From positions 3,617,716 through 3,681,715 of the forward strand of contig JBBCGI010000001.1 in the NCBI GenBank assembly GCA_037200975.1: a stretch of DNA of 64,000 bases, in the 5' to 3' direction. Of this stretch, positions 61,003-64,000 are shown one piece after another. A program made the translations under genes and the position numbers. The DNA is from Pseudomonadota bacterium. GTDB lineage: Bacteria; Pseudomonadota; Gammaproteobacteria; Steroidobacterales; Steroidobacteraceae. Within the stretch, counting starts at the first letter, position 1. Each line of letters opens with the position of its first letter. The notes below the pieces were generated by a model. It made no database searches. It saw nothing but the letters and a program-made list of their open reading frames with translations, and was not told the DNA's origin.

Positions 61003-61833
61003 TCATGTCGGCGTCCTCCAGGTCCACGAAGGCGGGGCCGCAGAAATGTAGCGCGACGCGGGTCGGGCCAGCGAAAGGTTGGGCCGGAACGCGAGGCGCG
61101 CGGATTCGTAAGCCTCCCATTCACGGGCGTCGGGTAGCGAGGGAATGGTCGCGAACTCGCCGAGATCGAATCCGGCAAGCGCAGCATCCACGAGATCCTC
61201 GCTCGACATGACGATCTGTGGGGGAAGCTGGTCGACCGACTTGCCCGCGTTGTTCCAGAACCCGGTCGCGACCGCGCCGGGCAGCACCACCTGGACACGA
61301 ACACCCGTATGGGCGAGCTCCTGGTGAAGCGCCTGGCTGAACGCCAGCACGAACGCCTTGGTGCCGCCATAGACCCCGTTCAACAACTCGGGCGCGATTG
61401 CGACCGCGGAGCTGATGTTGATGATGGCACCGGCGCCGCGATCGACGAAGCGGGCGGCCGCGGCATACGTCAGCCGCGTGAGGGCCGTGACGTTGAGTGT
61501 GATCATCTGCTGCATCTTTTCGATATCGGAATCGAGTGTGGATGCGTACATCCCGATGCCCGCGTTGTTCACGAGCAGTGAGATGCTCGAGTCGAGGCCG
61601 AACGCATTCTCGACGCGGTGCAGATCGGAGGGTTCCGAAAGATCTGCCGGCAATATTCCGACCATCACCTCCGTTTCCCATTCGATGCGTGCGGCGAGCC
61701 TCTCGAGCCGCTCGCGGTTGCGGGCGACCAGGATGAGGTCGTAGCCGCGCCGGGCCAACCGGTCGGCATATACCGCGCCGATACCGGAAGAGGCACCGGT
61801 GATCAATGCGGTTCCCTTGCTTTCGGTCGTCAT
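61003..61833 (-). CDS. Short-chain dehydrogenase (DltE-like classical SDR)
   Basis: 276 residues: TGASSGIGAVYADRLARRGYDLILVARN (Arg after the second strand suggests NADP), NNAGIGMY, Ser in NISSAVA, YGGTK in place of YxxxK context (Tyr and Lys kept), and LPGAVATGFW. Substrate unknown. A terminator-like hairpin with a T-run lies in its leader. Confidence 0.83.
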   Translation of the reverse strand: MTTESKGTALITGASSGIGAVYADRLARRGYDLILVARNRERLERLAARIEWETEVMVGILPADLSEPSDLHRVENAFGLDSSISLLVNNAGIGMYASTLDSDIEKMQQMITLNVTALTRLTYAAAARFVDRGAGAIINISSAVAIAPELLNGVYGGTKAFVLAFSQALHQELAHTGVRVQVVLPGAVATGFWNNAGKSVDQLPPQIVMSSEDLVDAALAGFDLGEFATIPSLPDAREWEAYESARLAFRPNLSLARPASRYISAAPPSWTWRTPT

Positions 61834-62174
61834 CTGGTTCTCCTGATTTTTGAAACGAAATCGTTGAAAAAAATGGCGGACGACGCCCCGGGAGGGAGTG
61901 ACGCCGTCCGCCGCACCATCAACGCGGGGACCGGGGGATCGACCTCGTTGAGTTCCTCGAAGTGGATGAGCTCGGGGTGTAGATGCTCAAGTCCGCTTCT
62001 CGGAATCTCATGTCAGCAGGGGTGACGCATTGAAACGATGACGCCAAGGTATCAATCGATACTTTTATGTCGTTCTGCAGAAATATCGCCATGCGCGCCG
62101 CGCACTGACACCTTTGTACAGCTGACTCGCACATGCGCACGTGCTTCACTCGTTTTTTCGCGAGGAGTCGATGT
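61834..62174. other. Divergent promoter region between SDR and hydrolase genes
   Basis: About 340 bases between divergent genes. Apart from the hairpin at 61867-61912, it holds only a short imperfect repeat GTATC-AATC-GATAC near 62.05 kb and the ribosome site GAGGAG of the hydrolase gene. No open frame of note. Confidence 0.5.
61867..61912 (-). terminator. Terminator-like hairpin in the SDR leader
   Basis: On the minus strand GGCGGACG (61905-61912 complement) pairs with CGTCCGCC, followed by CATTTTTTT. The T-run ends 33 bases before the SDR start codon. No minus-strand gene precedes it, so it may be a leader attenuator rather than a simple gene end. Confidence 0.5.
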
Positions 62175-63218
62175 ATGAACGATCCGATCAATCTGCGCAG
62201 GCGCGAGCTGATCAGCGCAACGGCCGCTGGCGTGGCACTTGCGCAGGCTGCTGTCGCTCGCTCCGCCGAAACTCCATCGAACGTCGCCCCGCGTGTCAGG
62301 CGCACGGGCAGTACATCGTTCGCATCGCAGCAGCGCATCGAAGCGGGTGTGCTCGACGTGTCGTATGCGGAAGCGGGTCCCGCGAACGGAACGCCGGTGC
62401 TGCTGCTGCACGGCTGGCCCTACGACATCCACACCTACGTCGATGTCGCTCCGATCCTCGCCGCCGCAGGATTTCGAGTCATCGTTCCGTATCTGCGCGG
62501 CTATGGTGGGACACACTTCCTGTCCGCGGACACACCGCGCAATGGCCAGCAGGCGGCGCTCGCGGAGGACGCCATCGCATTGCTGGATGCGCTGCGAATC
62601 GACAGCGCGATCGTGGCCGGATGCGATTGGGGCGCGCGCACTGCGAACATCCTGGCTGCATTGTGGCCACAGCGCTGCAAGGCACTCGTATCGGTGAGCG
62701 GTTACCTGATCGGGAGCCAGGAGGTGAACCGGGCGCCGCTGCCGCCGGAGGCGGAGCGGCAGTGGTGGTACCAATACTATTTCGCCACGGCACGGGGCGA
62801 GGCGGGCTACCGGAAGTACACGCGCGATTTCGCTCGATTGATCTGGGCACTCGCTTCGCCGAAATGGAATTTCGACGATGCGACCTTCGAACGGTCCGCG
62901 GCCGCGTTCGACAATGCCGACCATGTCGCCATTACGATCCACAACTATCGATGGCGCCTCGGGCTTGCAGCCGGCGAATCGCGATACGACGCGGTGGAGA
63001 CGAAGCTGGCGACGCTTCCTGGTATTGGTGTGCCGGCCATCACGCTCGAAGGCGACGCGAATGGGGCGCCGCATCCGGATCCCGGGGCTTATGCGAAGCG
63101 GTTCACCGGACCGTATGAGCATCGACAGATCACCGGGGGCATCGGCCACAATCTGCCGCAGGAAGCCCCGCTCGAGTTCGCGAATGCCGTAGTCGACGTT
63201 TACCGGGCATCTGAATGA
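62175..63218 (+). CDS. Alpha/beta hydrolase, epoxide-hydrolase-like, Tat-exported
   Basis: 347 residues from ATG 62175 with GAGGAG upstream. The N-terminus LRRRELISATAAGVALAQAAVA is a twin-arginine-type signal. HGWPYDIHTY carries the oxyanion block and GCDWGARTANILAALWP holds the nucleophile Asp in place of Ser, as in epoxide hydrolases and dehalogenases. The catalytic His is in GGIGHNLPQE. Tyr residues in the cap (WWYQYYF) could polarise an epoxide. Exported members are less common. Substrate unknown. Confidence 0.82.
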   Translation: MNDPINLRRRELISATAAGVALAQAAVARSAETPSNVAPRVRRTGSTSFASQQRIEAGVLDVSYAEAGPANGTPVLLLHGWPYDIHTYVDVAPILAAAGFRVIVPYLRGYGGTHFLSADTPRNGQQAALAEDAIALLDALRIDSAIVAGCDWGARTANILAALWPQRCKALVSVSGYLIGSQEVNRAPLPPEAERQWWYQYYFATARGEAGYRKYTRDFARLIWALASPKWNFDDATFERSAAAFDNADHVAITIHNYRWRLGLAAGESRYDAVETKLATLPGIGVPAITLEGDANGAPHPDPGAYAKRFTGPYEHRQITGGIGHNLPQEAPLEFANAVVDVYRASE

Positions 63219-63291
63219 TGCGGACGGATGGTTGGCAAATGGCCGGCAAGCCGATCGCTGCGCAAGCGATTGATGGTGTCTATGGAAATGA

Positions 63292-64000
<709 letters not shown>

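Overview
The window is GC-rich Gram-negative DNA. It carries two TonB-dependent receptors, lipid A modification genes, many LuxR-type regulators and quinone-linked D-lactate dehydrogenase. This fits a free-living gammaproteobacterium of the Xanthomonadales/Nevskiales/Steroidobacterales type; that placement is inferred from gene content, not from a marker gene. I found no rRNA, tRNA, insertion sequence or CRISPR array.

Layout. (1) 1-7.1 kb: a peptide-use operon with the 3' end of an Oar-like TonB receptor, a CocE-type peptidase, an APC amino-acid permease and an amidase, joined by GTGA and ATGA stop/start overlaps; an OpgC-type acyltransferase follows. (2) 8.4-22.2 kb: signalling and stress genes. 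These are a propeller-sensor histidine kinase, an orphan EmrA-like barrel domain, a SnoaL/SDR/GlcG operon, a CPA2 antiporter, a DUF3187 outer-membrane protein, two LuxR response regulators around a small membrane protein resembling a histidine-kinase dimerisation domain without its histidine, an FMN reductase, and DUF2490 and DUF2306 proteins. (3) 20.2-23.2 kb: a scar zone with an AraC-family remnant, a CadC-like regulator that stops early, a broken GH13 gene, two minus-strand terminators and ATACGTAT repeats next to a LacI-type regulator. (4) 24.3-54.4 kb: a large glycan and sugar-acid utilisation region. It has D-lactate dehydrogenase, an SDR, a DUF4432 epimerase-like protein, a xylonate-dehydratase-like IlvD/Edd enzyme, a FadR-type GntR regulator, a GH59 galactocerebrosidase-like enzyme, a FucP-type transporter, an AraD1-type FAH protein, a tandem DUF1080 protein with a PVC-type cytochrome, a TonB receptor, and a long operon of permease, enolase-superfamily dehydratase, GH38 fused to a PL4-like domain, SDR, SMP-30 lactonase and GH35 beta-galactosidase. 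(5) 54.7-64 kb: two EAL proteins, a PAP2/EptA divergent pair, an SDR, an epoxide-hydrolase-like enzyme and the start of katG.

How region 4 works together (inference): exported GH35, GH59 and GH38-like enzymes release galactose-rich sugars, which enter through the TonB receptor and FucP-like carrier. An SDR and the lactonase would oxidise them to aldonates. The enolase and IlvD-type dehydratases, the second SDR and the FAH protein would take these to pyruvate plus a C2-C3 fragment without phosphorylation. A shared 13-bp motif, roughly RTACTC-N-KACAA, lies upstream of six transcription units in this region, including the gntR gene itself. I propose it as the operator of that regulator. The other most unusual feature is the orphan, histidine-less DHp-like protein beside a response regulator whose receiver has lost key residues.
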